64,000 bases of DNA from Moorella sp. Hama-1 (lineage in GTDB: Bacteria > Bacillota > DSM-521 > Neomoorellales > Neomoorellaceae): contig NZ_AP024620.1 in the NCBI RefSeq assembly GCF_023734095.1, positions 2,166,501 to 2,230,500 of the forward strand. Direction: 5' to 3'. The notes under the pieces were generated by a model. It was not told the origin of the DNA. It searched no databases and saw nothing but the letters and a program-made list of their open reading frames with translations. Shown in pieces: positions 25,497 through 34,017 of the stretch. The position numbers were made by a program, and so were the translations under genes. Position 1 is the stretch's first letter, and the number at the start of each line of letters is the position of its first letter.

Positions 25497-26348
25497 CTAA
25501 AACTCTTCTTCCTCCGGCGCCTCCAGGAATTCCAGAACGAAGGGCGGCAGGGAGAAGGCGGCCTGGTGAATGGCCGGTGTATAGTAGCGGGTCGTTATCT
25601 GGGGGGCCTGACGCCAGTCTACCCGCAGGGGATCATACTCCTTGCTCCCCAGGCTGAAGGACCAGAGGCCGCCCGGGTAGGTGGGCACCGTGGTCAGGTA
25701 GAGCCTGGCAATGGGGAAGATCTCCTGCAGGTCGCGCTGGATGCGGCGGATGAGCTTGCTATTAAAAAGCGGGGATTCCGTCTGAGCGACGAAGATGCCC
25801 TCTGGTTTCAGAGCCCGGAAGACATTACGGTAAAACTCGGCGCTAAAGAGGCCCACCGCCGGCCCGATGGGGTCGGTGGAATCGACGATAATCACGTCGT
25901 AGGTATTCTCCCGCTGGCGGATGTGCTCGATGCCGTCTTCGAAACGAATCTCCACCCGGGCGTCATCGAGGCCGCAGGCGATCTCCGGCAGGTACTCCCG
26001 GGCATTGGCCACCACCCGGGCGTCGATCTCCACCAGGGTGACCTTTTCAATGGAGGGGTGTTTGACAATCTCCCGCACGACACCCCCGTCACCGCCACCG
26101 ATGACCAGGGCCGTACGGGGCTGGGGATGGGTATTCAGGGGCACGTGGGCGATCATCTCGTGGTAAAAGAATTCGTCCTTTACGGTCGTCTGGATAATAT
26201 TGTCCAGGAGGAGCATGCGGCCGTAAGCTCCCGTATCTACTACGGCCAGCTCCTGATAGGGGGTTTTTTCATGATGCAGGGTTCGGTTCAGGCGCACGGA
26301 GATCGCCAGATCCGGCGTCTGTAGTTCGGAAAACCAGATACCGCGCAA
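25497..26348 (-). CDS. speE: Spermidine synthase
   Basis: 283 residues. Aminopropyltransferase with [18 protein letters not shown] opening, [14 protein letters not shown], the SAM-type loop [16 protein letters not shown] (about 80-95), VEIDARV and the catalytic DSTDPIGPA (about 153-161). It transfers aminopropyl from decarboxylated SAM to putrescine. TTG start at 26348 with AGGAGAGG 7 bases before it. Operon with speB. Confidence 0.95.
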   Translation of the reverse strand: MRGIWFSELQTPDLAISVRLNRTLHHEKTPYQELAVVDTGAYGRMLLLDNIIQTTVKDEFFYHEMIAHVPLNTHPQPRTALVIGGGDGGVVREIVKHPSIEKVTLVEIDARVVANAREYLPEIACGLDDARVEIRFEDGIEHIRQRENTYDVIIVDSTDPIGPAVGLFSAEFYRNVFRALKPEGIFVAQTESPLFNSKLIRRIQRDLQEIFPIARLYLTTVPTYPGGLWSFSLGSKEYDPLRVDWRQAPQITTRYYTPAIHQAAFSLPPFVLEFLEAPEEEEF

Positions 26349-26472
26349 AAGCTACCTCTCCTTTCTCCAGGGTGTAGTTTACCAAAAATCGCCCCTTACT
26401 ACAAGTTCATCAGCCCTCAAGCAACTCCCATTCTCCTTTTCCGCACCCCTTCCCAGAGCAACATACGCCGCT

Positions 26473-26512
26473 GCAAAAAAACCGCTACCCATGCGCCATC
26501 AAGGCAATGGGT
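26473..26512 (-). terminator. Terminator after the Na/Pi cotransporter
   Basis: Minus strand ACCCAT / ATGGGT with an inner GCC/GGC pair, then AGCGG and seven T. Confidence 0.65.
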
Positions 26513-26536
26513 TCGCCGGCAAGCTGCTTGCAGCCC

Positions 26537-28144
26537 TTAAATAATACCCATTACTGCCTGGGCGATGCTGACGTTATGGGTATTCAGGCGCAGGAGCTGG
26601 TTAATGAGGTCCATATGGACGGAGGTAGTCTCCAGGCTGAGACGGTTCTCCCGCTGCAGGCGCTGGAAATGGGAGTAGCGCAGGTTTTTCTCCAGGCGCA
26701 GGATCTCCGGGTGGCCGCGGATGACCAGGGCGGCCAGGTGGCGGTCGTTGCTGGCAAAGGCCTCCAGGGCAGCGGTAAAGTTCTCCTGGACCTTATTAAA
26801 CATCTCCTGGAGTTCGGCCTGCCCCTCGGGGGAAAACTCCACGCCGCTGTTCTCGATCTTGCGCCACTGGCGGGCCATCTCTACGGTAACGTCACCGATG
26901 TGCTCCAGGTCATTGGCAATATAAAGGAGCTGGGTCTGGGCTATCATCTGTTCCTCGCTCAGGTTATCCCGGTTCATATGGGCCAGGTAGCGGGCAATGG
27001 CCGCGTAAAGGTAGTCCAGGATGCCGTCTGTGCGGCGTAACTTCTCCACCAGGTCCACCTCCCGCTGGGCCAGGGGCTGCATGACCCGGGGGAACATCTC
27101 CTGCCGGATAATCCCGGCCATCCGCAGGAGCTCCTGGGTCACCCCGGCCAGGGCAAGTTCCGGCAGATCCAGGAGGGAATTGTCCAGGTATTTGGCTACC
27201 TTCTCCTCTTCCGGAGCGTTGGGTAGGAGCCTTTCCATCAGGCGACCCACCAGGGGGGTAAAGGGTATAAAGACCAGCATGTTGATAATATTGAACAGGG
27301 TATGGCCGTTGGCCACCTGGCGGGCAATATCCGGTGAGGTCAGGCGGGACAGGCCGGCATAGAGGCCCAGGAGGGGCAGGAAAAGGAGAACGCCGGCCAG
27401 TTTAAAAAAGAAATGGGCCAGGGCCACCCGCTTGGCCTCCCGGGAAAGGGCGATGCTGGAGATAAGGGCCGTGGCCGTGGTACCCAGATTGGCGCCCAGG
27501 ACCAGGGCCAGGGCCGGTTCCAGGGCCAGGCTACCCTGGGCCGCCAGGGTCATGGCCACCACCACCGGTGCGGCGCTACCCTGGACAATGGCCGTAAAGA
27601 GGCTCGCCGCCACCATCATTAACCAGGGGTGGGCCGCCAGGCGGTCCAGGGTGGTGGTAAATTCCGGCAGGGTACCCAAGGGCGCGATGGCCGTACCCAT
27701 AAGGGCGGCACCATAAAAAATAAGGCCAAACCCGAGGATGGCCTGACCCAGGTAACGCCAGCGCAGGCGCCGGGCGGCAAGGTAAGGGATGAGGCCGGCA
27801 ACCACCGCCCAGAGGGCATAGTCGCTCAGGCGGAAGGCAATGAGCTGGGCGGTCAGGGTGGAGCCGATGGCTGCCCCCAGAATGACCCCCAGGGCCTGGC
27901 CTAGGCTCATGAGGCCGGCGCTGACAAAACCCACCAGGAGCACTGTGGTGACGGCGCTGGTTTGGAGAAATATAGTAACTACCAGCCCGGCCAGCATACC
28001 GTAGAAGCGGTTCCTGGTCACCGCTCCCAGGAGCTGCTGCACCTGGCGGGCGGCCGCTTTTTGCAGGCCGGTACTGATTAGATTCATGCCGTACAGAAAA
28101 AGGGCCAACCCGCCCAGGAGCCCCGTGGTAACGGTGAAAAACAT
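26537..28144 (-). CDS. Na+/phosphate cotransporter with PhoU-like C-terminal domain
   Basis: 535 residues, NptA/PNaS family. Two inverted halves of membrane helices each carry the QTSA-type signature (FLQTSAVTTVLLVGF about 59-73; VQGSAAPVVVAMTLAAQG about 188-205) and GANLGTTATALISS. The last 200 residues are soluble, helical and PhoU-like (ADQ..., YLAHMNRDNLSEEQMIAQ, DLEHIGDVTVEMAR). It would import phosphate with sodium, its PhoU-like domain giving feedback control. Start ATG 28144 follows GGGAGG; a separate phoU gene lies 42 bp upstream in the same operon. Confidence 0.93.
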   Translation of the reverse strand: MFFTVTTGLLGGLALFLYGMNLISTGLQKAAARQVQQLLGAVTRNRFYGMLAGLVVTIFLQTSAVTTVLLVGFVSAGLMSLGQALGVILGAAIGSTLTAQLIAFRLSDYALWAVVAGLIPYLAARRLRWRYLGQAILGFGLIFYGAALMGTAIAPLGTLPEFTTTLDRLAAHPWLMMVAASLFTAIVQGSAAPVVVAMTLAAQGSLALEPALALVLGANLGTTATALISSIALSREAKRVALAHFFFKLAGVLLFLPLLGLYAGLSRLTSPDIARQVANGHTLFNIINMLVFIPFTPLVGRLMERLLPNAPEEEKVAKYLDNSLLDLPELALAGVTQELLRMAGIIRQEMFPRVMQPLAQREVDLVEKLRRTDGILDYLYAAIARYLAHMNRDNLSEEQMIAQTQLLYIANDLEHIGDVTVEMARQWRKIENSGVEFSPEGQAELQEMFNKVQENFTAALEAFASNDRHLAALVIRGHPEILRLEKNLRYSHFQRLQRENRLSLETTSVHMDLINQLLRLNTHNVSIAQAVMGII

Positions 28145-28186
28145 CCCTTACCTCCCTTTTCTGTCTCGATAGAACCTCTTCCGTCT

Positions 28187-28903
28187 TTATCCATTGCTGG
28201 CACCGCCTGGCGGCGGGATAATCTTCTGGGGCCCCTGTATCTCTTTAAAGGCCCGGCGCCGGCCGGTCTCCCGGTAGACCACCATCTCGGCGACGTTAAC
28301 GGCATGGTCGGCAATGCGCTCCAGGTAACGGGCCACCAGGGCCAGGTAACTGGCCTGGTCGACGTACTCCGGCCCCCTTTTCATGTAGGCTACCAGTTCG
28401 TCGTAGAGGGCTTCAAAGAGGCGGTCGACGGCATCGTCGGCCGCCACCACTTCCCGGGCTATCTCCAGGTTGCGCTCGACCAGGGCCTGGAGGCTCCTGC
28501 GGAGCATGGCCCGGGCCAGGTTACTCATGTGGGGGATATCCACCAGGGGCTTAAAATATGGTCCCAGTTTGGCCAGGCGCCCGGCCACCTCGGCTATGTT
28601 GACGGCATAGTCGCCAATGCGCTCTAGTTCCCTACTCACCCGCATGACTGTGGCCAGGGTGCGCAGGTCATCTCCGATGGGCTGCTGCAGGGAGATGAGA
28701 TCCAGGGAGGACATTTCGACGTCGTGGGCCAGATCATCGGCCACGTCATCGCCCTCCACGACCCGGCGCGCCAATTCCCGGTCCTGGTCTTTTAAGGCCT
28801 GCAAGGCCTGATCCAGCTGGTCGGCAACATATTCTCCCATCCGCAGGATGTTTTGCTGCAAGTCCAGGAGGGCCCGGTCGTAGGCATTGAGGATTCGGTT
28901 CAT
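28187..28903 (-). CDS. phoU: Phosphate signalling protein PhoU
   Basis: 238 residues; two three-helix repeats each with the PhoU metal motif E/DxxxD (ELERIGDYAVNIAE about 91-104; YLERIADHAVNVAEMVVY about 193-210). Peripheral membrane regulator that modulates phosphate transport and the Pho two-component system; here it probably acts on the adjacent Na/Pi cotransporter. About 20 residues longer at the C-terminus than usual (GRRRAFKEIQGPQKIIPPPG). ATG 28903 follows GGGGGGAAG. Confidence 0.94.
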   Translation of the reverse strand: MNRILNAYDRALLDLQQNILRMGEYVADQLDQALQALKDQDRELARRVVEGDDVADDLAHDVEMSSLDLISLQQPIGDDLRTLATVMRVSRELERIGDYAVNIAEVAGRLAKLGPYFKPLVDIPHMSNLARAMLRRSLQALVERNLEIAREVVAADDAVDRLFEALYDELVAYMKRGPEYVDQASYLALVARYLERIADHAVNVAEMVVYRETGRRRAFKEIQGPQKIIPPPGGASNG

Positions 28904-28922
28904 CTGCTTCCCCCCGCAGGTC

Positions 28923-28939
28923 TTTACATATTCTTAACA
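28923..28939 (+). promoter_or_regulatory. Pho-box-like direct repeat before phoU
   Basis: TTTACA-TATTC-TTAACA, two TT(A/T)ACA units with 5-bp spacing as in PhoP boxes of Bacillus; it lies 20-36 bp before the phoU start on the opposite strand. TATAAT is at about 28945-28950 on the minus strand. Expected to mediate phosphate starvation control (inference). Confidence 0.45.
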
Positions 28940-29001
28940 TCTATTATATGTTTATTACCCCGGAGATTAAAGGGAAGCGTCATAAAAACCGGGAGACAGA
29001 T

Positions 29002-29520
29002 TTATGGCTGGCGTAACCGGCCGGCGGGAGCCAGGATCTTAGCCTCAATCAAATCCACCAATCCGGCGGCGTCGTCCAGGTCGTAACAGGGGGCGTCGAT
29101 TACCAGGGGCTCGTCGGTGGCCACGGCCAGGAGTTCGTCCGCGGTGCAGAGGAGTTCTCCCCTTACCGCCTTCCGGTGCACCTCAATCTTGGGCTTATCC
29201 CCGCGCTTGTAGCCCTCGGTGATAATGAGGTCAACATTCTGGATGCGGCCGGCGATGGCATCCAGGGGCAGTTCTGCAGCCACCTTTTCAATAAAGGCTA
29301 CCTTGGCCGGCGAGGAGATGACGACAACGTCGGCCCCGGCTTCGGCGTGACGCCAGGTATCCTTGCCGGGGCGGTCGATGTCAAAGCCATGGGTGTCGTG
29401 CTTGACGGTAGCCACCCGGTAGCCCCGCCGCTTTAATTCCGGCAGGAGCTTGATTAGCAGCGTCGTCTTGCCGACGTCGGATTTGCCGACTACGGAGATA
29501 ACCGGGATGGTTGTTGGCAT
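29002..29520 (-). CDS. mobB: Molybdopterin-guanine dinucleotide biosynthesis protein MobB
   Basis: 172 residues, P-loop GTPase: VVGKSDVGKTTLLIKLLPEL (10-29), KHDTHGFDIDRPGKDTWRH (40-58, typical of MobB), and IITEGYKRGDKPKIEVHR (about 103-120). It binds GTP and assists MobA in attaching the nucleotide to Moco. It belongs to the run mobA-moeA-mobB on this strand, after a 168-bp gap that holds part of the dispersed repeat. Confidence 0.94.
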   Translation of the reverse strand: MPTTIPVISVVGKSDVGKTTLLIKLLPELKRRGYRVATVKHDTHGFDIDRPGKDTWRHAEAGADVVVISSPAKVAFIEKVAAELPLDAIAGRIQNVDLIITEGYKRGDKPKIEVHRKAVRGELLCTADELLAVATDEPLVIDAPCYDLDDAAGLVDLIEAKILAPAGRLRQP

Positions 29521-29544
29521 ATGGAAACCTCCCCTTCCGCAAAT

Positions 29545-29690
29545 ATGGTTCTGCCAAAAATGGTGCCTTCTGATGGGGATATGTCCCCACCCATAACTGC
29601 CGACTATCTACGGTTTCGCGCAAGTATCTAACGCTTCGAACCGAGCAGCCTTTCACCGTTATCTGCCATCCCCTTGACAGCATGGCGGCT
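29545..29690 (+). repeat. Dispersed intergenic repeat, diverged copy 2
   Basis: TTCTGCCAAAAATGGTGCC (29550-29568) is the same 5' module as in copies 1 and 5; further on CGCTTCGAACCGAGCAGCC (about 29631-29649) matches CGCCTCGAACCAAGTCGCC of copy 4. It occupies the moeA-mobB gap. Confidence 0.5.
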
Positions 29691-30930
29691 AGCCTGTAAG
29701 TAAAATCACCGTTACTGCTTCTCCCGGTGACGGGGTGCTACCCGGGGGTACGTCGATGAGGGCATTGGCGCCGATGGCGGCGCGGATGCCGCCCGGGCGG
29801 CGGGGTAAAGGTGTGGCCTCCCAGCCTGCCTCTGTAGCTTTGACCCGGGCCCAGATAAAGGCCCGTTCGGGCCGGGCTTTATCCAGGGCTGCCGCCAGGA
29901 CCGCCGGAAAGACCACCGGCGCTGCTTCCCGGCCGCCCAGGGCCCGGATGGCCGGCACCGCCAGGAGATAACAGGCCACCAGGGCGGCCGGGGGATTGCC
30001 GGGGAGACCCAGGAGGAGTTTACCCCCCCGGCGGGCGGCTATGACGTGCCGGCCGGGGCGCATTGCTACCCCGGTGAAAAGGATCTCGCCTCCGGCAGCG
30101 GTAAAGGCCGCTGCCGTCAGGTCCCGGGCACTACCACCGGCTCCCCCGGTGGTCAAGAGCAGGTCGGCTTCTTCCAGGGCCCCCCGGTAAAGCCGGACCT
30201 GCTCCTCCAGGTCATCGGCCACCGGCCTCGGGGATAGCACCTGCCCCCCGGCAGCCGTGCCCGCCGCCGCCAGGGCAAAGAAATTACTATTATAAATCCG
30301 GGGTGCTTCCCCCTGCTCGCGGGCCGGGGCGCCGTTCAGGGCCAGGAGCTCGCTGCCGTTACTGACCAGGGCGATAACCGGCCGGCGATAGACGGTTACC
30401 TCCCCTAGGCCCAGGGCCGCCAGGAGACCCAACTCTGCCGGACCCAGGCAGGTACCGGCAGCCAGGACTTCTTCCCCGGCCCTTACCTCCGCCCCGGCCG
30501 GCTCCAGGTATTTACCTGCCGCCAGTAGCGGCGCCCGGATTAGCTCACCCCCGTCCTCCGCCAGTTCCCGGGGGATGATGGCCACCGCGCCCTCAGGAGG
30601 ACGGGCGCCGGTAAAAATGGCCGCCGCCGTGCCGGGCCCCAGGCTCACTGCCGTACTACTGCCCGCCGCTACCGTGGCCACCACCCGGTAGGTAGGCCAC
30701 TTAGCGTCCCTCTCCCTGGCAGCCTCGCCGCCCCGTTCAACCGGCGGTGGTCCCAAGGCGTAGCCGTCCACCAGGGAGCGGGGGAAGGGCGGGAAGGGCC
30801 GCGGGGCCAGCACCGGTTCTGCCAGGACCAGGCCCGCGGCCGCCGCCAGCTTTATTTTCACCTTCCCCGGCGGTTTTAACCCGCTCAAAAGTAGGCGTTG
30901 CGCCTCCTCCAGGTTTAAGGGCTTAACCAT
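29689..30930 (-). CDS. moeA: Molybdopterin molybdenumtransferase MoeA
   Basis: About 413 residues. Domains: MoeA N-terminal segment with PRSLVDGYAL (about 50; PxSxxDGYA motif), the insert domain, the MogA-like domain with VSNGSELL, YNSNFFALAA and TTGGAGGSARDLT, and GLPGNPPAALVACYLL, then the C-terminal beta domain. It inserts molybdate (or tungstate) into adenylated molybdopterin. ATG 30930 follows GGGGGGAGAA and lies 1 base after the mobA stop, showing tight coupling; upstream in-frame starts run into mobA. Confidence 0.95.
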   Translation of the reverse strand: MVKPLNLEEAQRLLLSGLKPPGKVKIKLAAAAGLVLAEPVLAPRPFPPFPRSLVDGYALGPPPVERGGEAARERDAKWPTYRVVATVAAGSSTAVSLGPGTAAAIFTGARPPEGAVAIIPRELAEDGGELIRAPLLAAGKYLEPAGAEVRAGEEVLAAGTCLGPAELGLLAALGLGEVTVYRRPVIALVSNGSELLALNGAPAREQGEAPRIYNSNFFALAAAGTAAGGQVLSPRPVADDLEEQVRLYRGALEEADLLLTTGGAGGSARDLTAAAFTAAGGEILFTGVAMRPGRHVIAARRGGKLLLGLPGNPPAALVACYLLAVPAIRALGGREAAPVVFPAVLAAALDKARPERAFIWARVKATEAGWEATPLPRRPGGIRAAIGANALIDVPPGSTPSPGEAVTVILLTG

Positions 30931-30931
30931 A

Positions 30932-31630
30932 TCAGTTCTCCCCCCTGCCCCCAGGAGAACCCTTCCGCCCATCATCCTCTTCTTTCAATAGAATCTGGTG
31001 GGATGGGGGCTTACCCTTTAGACGGTACCGTGCCCGGGCCAGGTCGGCGGGGGTATTGATATTAAAAAAGACTTCCTCCGGGTCGTTAAAACCCCGGTCC
31101 TTCAGGCGGTCAACATCAATATAGCGTACCCGCACCCGGGGATAAAAGGCAAAGGCTTGGTATTCCCCTTTTTTAAGACAGGCTTCAATGGCCGGCAGGC
31201 AACCACGGGAATAGACGGCATGGAGGGGCTGCAGGTACTCACCCCGCCGGGGAACGACGGCGTCATAGCCCGGCGCCCGGCCCAGGAGGTAACTGATCAG
31301 GGCCGGGTCCAGGAAAGGCATGTCGCAGGCCACAATAAAATTATGCCAGTAAGGTGAAGCCAGGAGGCCGGCATGAAAGCCACTCAGGGGACCCCGGCCG
31401 GGAATGACATCCCGTACCAGACGGGCCCCTAAATCCCGGTACAACTCGGGGGTGTTAGTAACGACTATGATCTCGGCAAATAACGGCCGCAGAGCGGCTA
31501 CCACCGTGGCCAGGAGGGACTTGTCCCGCAGGGGCAACAGGGCTTTGTTGGTGCCCATACGGGTACTCTTCCCGCCGGCCAGGACGATCCCCCCTGCCGG
31601 CGGCAGGTTAGCAGGCACCTTCCCGGTCAC
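30932..31630 (-). CDS. mobA: Molybdenum cofactor guanylyltransferase MobA
   Basis: 232 residues. GIVLAGGKSTRMGTNKALLP (14-33) is the nucleotidyltransferase signature, followed by VRDVIPGRGPLSGFHAGL and ACDMPFLDPALI. It makes the guanine dinucleotide form of the cofactor used by formate dehydrogenase-type enzymes. A GTG at 31630 is the longest start; GTG 31618 is an alternative, neither with an ideal ribosome binding site. It follows modC by about 60 bp. Confidence 0.94.
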   Translation of the reverse strand: MTGKVPANLPPAGGIVLAGGKSTRMGTNKALLPLRDKSLLATVVAALRPLFAEIIVVTNTPELYRDLGARLVRDVIPGRGPLSGFHAGLLASPYWHNFIVACDMPFLDPALISYLLGRAPGYDAVVPRRGEYLQPLHAVYSRGCLPAIEACLKKGEYQAFAFYPRVRVRYIDVDRLKDRGFNDPEEVFFNINTPADLARARYRLKGKPPSHQILLKEEDDGRKGSPGGRGEN

Positions 31631-31690
31631 CCTTTTCCAGTTCTTGCTGCTCCTGATTATACTTAATCTACGCCAGTATTACAACACATA

Positions 31691-32800
31691 TTATTCCGGC
31701 GAAAGGTGCAGGGCTTCCTTCTTCAGGGAGACCATAACCCGGCTGCCGGGGGCCAGGCGTTCCCGCTGGAAGACGTGGCGCGGCAGGAGCATCTCGATAT
31801 CATAGGCATCGCCGGGGTTCAGCCGCAGAAAGACGCGGCAGGTATGGACTTCGGGCACTACAGCCGTCACCTCCACCGCAAAAACATTCTCCCGTACCGG
31901 CCGGCCCAAGCTCCGCCCGGGCCGAATCAGCATAACGTCCTCCGGCCGGATGCCGAAAACCACCCTTTGTCCTGGCTCCAGGGGGGCGTAGGGCATTTGC
32001 ACCTGGAACTTCTCCCCGGCCACCTGCAGGATATCTCCTTCCCGGTCGGCGGCCAGGACCCGGCCGGTCCAGAGGTTGCGAAAGCCGACAAAACGGGCCA
32101 CCCGCCGGTTGCCGGGGTGGTAAAAGACCTCTTCCCTGCTGCCTGTCTGGAGCAGGCGGCCGTTATCTAGGACGGCTATCCGGTCCCCCAGCATATAGGC
32201 CTCTTCCAGGTCGTGGGTCACCAGGATCATGGGGATGCGGAAGGAGCGGCGCACGGCCAGCAGGTCGTAACGCAGCCGCGCCCGGATCAGGTTGTCCAGG
32301 GCGGCAAAGGGCTCGTCCAGGAGGAGGAGCCGCGGCCGGTTGAAGAGGGCCCGGGCCAGGGCCACCCGCTGCTGCTGGCCGCCGGAGAGCTCCCCGGGCC
32401 GGCGCTGCGCCAGCCCCTGCAGGCGCAGGAGGGCCAGGAGCTCCTCCAGGCGCGCCGACCTTTCCCCGGGAGCCAGGCCGGCCGGCGCCCCGTAGGTGAT
32501 ATTATGGCCCACATCCAGGTGGGGAAAGAGGCCCGGATGCTGCAGGCAGTAACCGATACCGCGGTGGTAAGGGGGCAGGTTCACCCCTTTCCGCCCCTCT
32601 TCTCGTCGGAAAAAAACTACCTCGCCACAGGTGATGCAGCCGTAATCGGGGGTCACCAGGCCGGCGATCATATTGAGGATGGTGGACTTGCCGGCCCCGG
32701 AGGGGCCCAGGAGGACCAGGATCTCTTCCCCCATGGTTAACTCAACCTGGACCTGAAAATCGCCCCGGGTCTTAGCAACATTAAGGGTGAGGATAGCCAT
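31691..32800 (-). CDS. modC: Molybdate/tungstate ABC transporter, ATP-binding protein
   Basis: About 369 residues. ABC domain with LLGPSGAGKSTILNMIAGL (Walker A), LSGGQQQRVALARAL (signature), LLLDEPFAALD (Walker B), then a C-terminal MOP/TOBE-type domain (about 290-365, HTCRVFLRLNPGDAYDIEMLLP) that binds oxyanions. It overlaps the modB 3' end by about 20 bp. ATG 32800 directly after GGGGGGTG is ambiguous; TTG 32815 with AGAAGG before it is the alternative. Confidence 0.92.
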   Translation of the reverse strand: MAILTLNVAKTRGDFQVQVELTMGEEILVLLGPSGAGKSTILNMIAGLVTPDYGCITCGEVVFFRREEGRKGVNLPPYHRGIGYCLQHPGLFPHLDVGHNITYGAPAGLAPGERSARLEELLALLRLQGLAQRRPGELSGGQQQRVALARALFNRPRLLLLDEPFAALDNLIRARLRYDLLAVRRSFRIPMILVTHDLEEAYMLGDRIAVLDNGRLLQTGSREEVFYHPGNRRVARFVGFRNLWTGRVLAADREGDILQVAGEKFQVQMPYAPLEPGQRVVFGIRPEDVMLIRPGRSLGRPVRENVFAVEVTAVVPEVHTCRVFLRLNPGDAYDIEMLLPRHVFQRERLAPGSRVMVSLKKEALHLSPE

Positions 32801-33572
32801 CACCCCCCGGAGCAACCTTCTTTACCGCCAGGAGCACGGCAAAGGAAACCAGGACCAGGAGGGCGGCCATGACCAGGGCTGCCTCTAGGTTGCTGTCCAT
32901 GGCCATATAAATGGCCAGGGGCAGGGTTTGGGTAATCCCCGGCATATTGCCGGCGAACATGATGGTGGCGCCGAACTCTCCCAGGGCCCGGGCCCAGGCC
33001 ATAATGGCCCCGTTAAACAGGGCCGGGAAGGCCAGGGGCAGGGTCACCCGGAAGAAGGTTTGCAGGGGGGTTTTACCCAGGGTCAGGGAGATAGCCTCCA
33101 GGGAGGTATCCACGGCGGCGAAACCATTGCGGGCCGTCTTCAGGAAAAAGGGGGCGCTGACAAAGATCTGGGCCAGGATGACGGCCACAGTGGTAAAGGG
33201 CAGGGAGATCCCCCATCCCGCCAGCAGGGACCCCAGGAGGCCGCGACGGCCGAAGGCCATCAGGAGGGCCACCCCGGCCACAGCCGGCGGCAGCACCAGG
33301 GGCAGGTCCAGAAGGGTGTCGATGACCACTCGGCCGGGAAAGCTGCGCCGGGCCAGAAAATAGGCCAAGGGCGTGCCCAGGAGGATGGTCACGGCGGTGG
33401 CCGCCAGGGTCGTCAGGCCGCTGAGCTGCAGGGCCTGCAGGACCACCGGCAACCTGATGGTGGTACCGAACCGGTGCCAGCTGATGTTCAGAAAGATACT
33501 GGCCACCGGCAGGATAATATAAAGTATGAAAGCAAGGCCGGCCAGGGCCGGCAGGAAATTCAGGCGTTTCAC
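32781..33572 (-). CDS. modB: Molybdate/tungstate ABC transporter, permease
   Basis: 263 residues with five to six membrane helices and the inner-membrane permease loop EAISLTLGKTPLQTFFRVTLP (EAA motif, about 158-178; key residues E, G, P). ALGEFGATIMFAGNMPGITQTLPLAIY is typical of ModB. GTG 33572 follows GGAGG at 7 bases. The modA gene is separated by 445 bp filled with repeat DNA, so read-through or an extra promoter would be needed for balanced expression. Confidence 0.95.
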   Translation of the reverse strand: MKRLNFLPALAGLAFILYIILPVASIFLNISWHRFGTTIRLPVVLQALQLSGLTTLAATAVTILLGTPLAYFLARRSFPGRVVIDTLLDLPLVLPPAVAGVALLMAFGRRGLLGSLLAGWGISLPFTTVAVILAQIFVSAPFFLKTARNGFAAVDTSLEAISLTLGKTPLQTFFRVTLPLAFPALFNGAIMAWARALGEFGATIMFAGNMPGITQTLPLAIYMAMDSNLEAALVMAALLVLVSFAVLLAVKKVAPGGDGYPHP

Positions 33573-33589
33573 GGTGGCTCCTCCGGAAT

Positions 33590-33805
33590 GAGATATGAGA
33601 TATGGGAGGTGAGAAGTGGGATGCCTGTCGAAACTGGCTGCGCCAGTTTCAGATTAAAGCTTGCTCGCCTCTCATTTCTTTCCTTCGTTAGTGGCGGCCC
33701 GCCACCATGGGTGGCTGCTGGCGGTACAGGTCTCCAGGCTCCGTGGTTCTCGGCGAGCAAACTTGGCGCTCAGTTGCTTAAGCGGCGGGGGTGCTCGGCT
33801 GTATC
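33590..33805 (-). repeat. Dispersed intergenic repeat, copy 3 (between modA and modB)
   Basis: Reading the minus strand: GCCGCTTAAGCAACTGAGCG, GTTTGCTCGCCGAGAACCAC, GGAGCCTGGAGACCTGTACC. On the plus strand at 33631-33651 the hairpin GAAACTGGCTGCGCCAGTTT adds a module also seen, degenerate, at 8342-8395. Confidence 0.7.
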
Positions 33806-33879
33806 TCTTTGAATAAACGCAGCGGGGAGCGGAACTCTTTGTTCCTACACTTACGTTACGATCCCCATCCCGTTCACCG

Positions 33880-34012
33880 CCGCCTCATCTCGGCTTCGCT
33901 GAGTTTGCTAGCGCCTCGAACCAAGTCGCCTTCCGCCTGTACTCGCCAGCCCTCTACTCAACCAGTATTTTCATATCTTCGTGGCGGGGGCGTCAGCCCC
34001 CATGAGGGGCTC
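33880..34012 (+). repeat. Dispersed intergenic repeat, copy 4 (between modA and modB)
   Basis: AGTTTGCTAGCGCCTCGAAC, CTGTACTCGCCAGCCC, then TATTTTCATATCTTCGTGG and GGGGGCGTCAGCC, in the same order as copy 5 at 46880-46970. It is inverted relative to copy 3, so the 445-bp modA-modB gap carries an inverted pair and no gene. Confidence 0.6.
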
Positions 34013-34017
34013 GATTC

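Noticed and set aside
25203-26324. 373-codon plus-strand frame over speB-speE
   Set aside because: It spans two well-supported genes on the other strand and the repeat between them; composition is that of a shadow frame.
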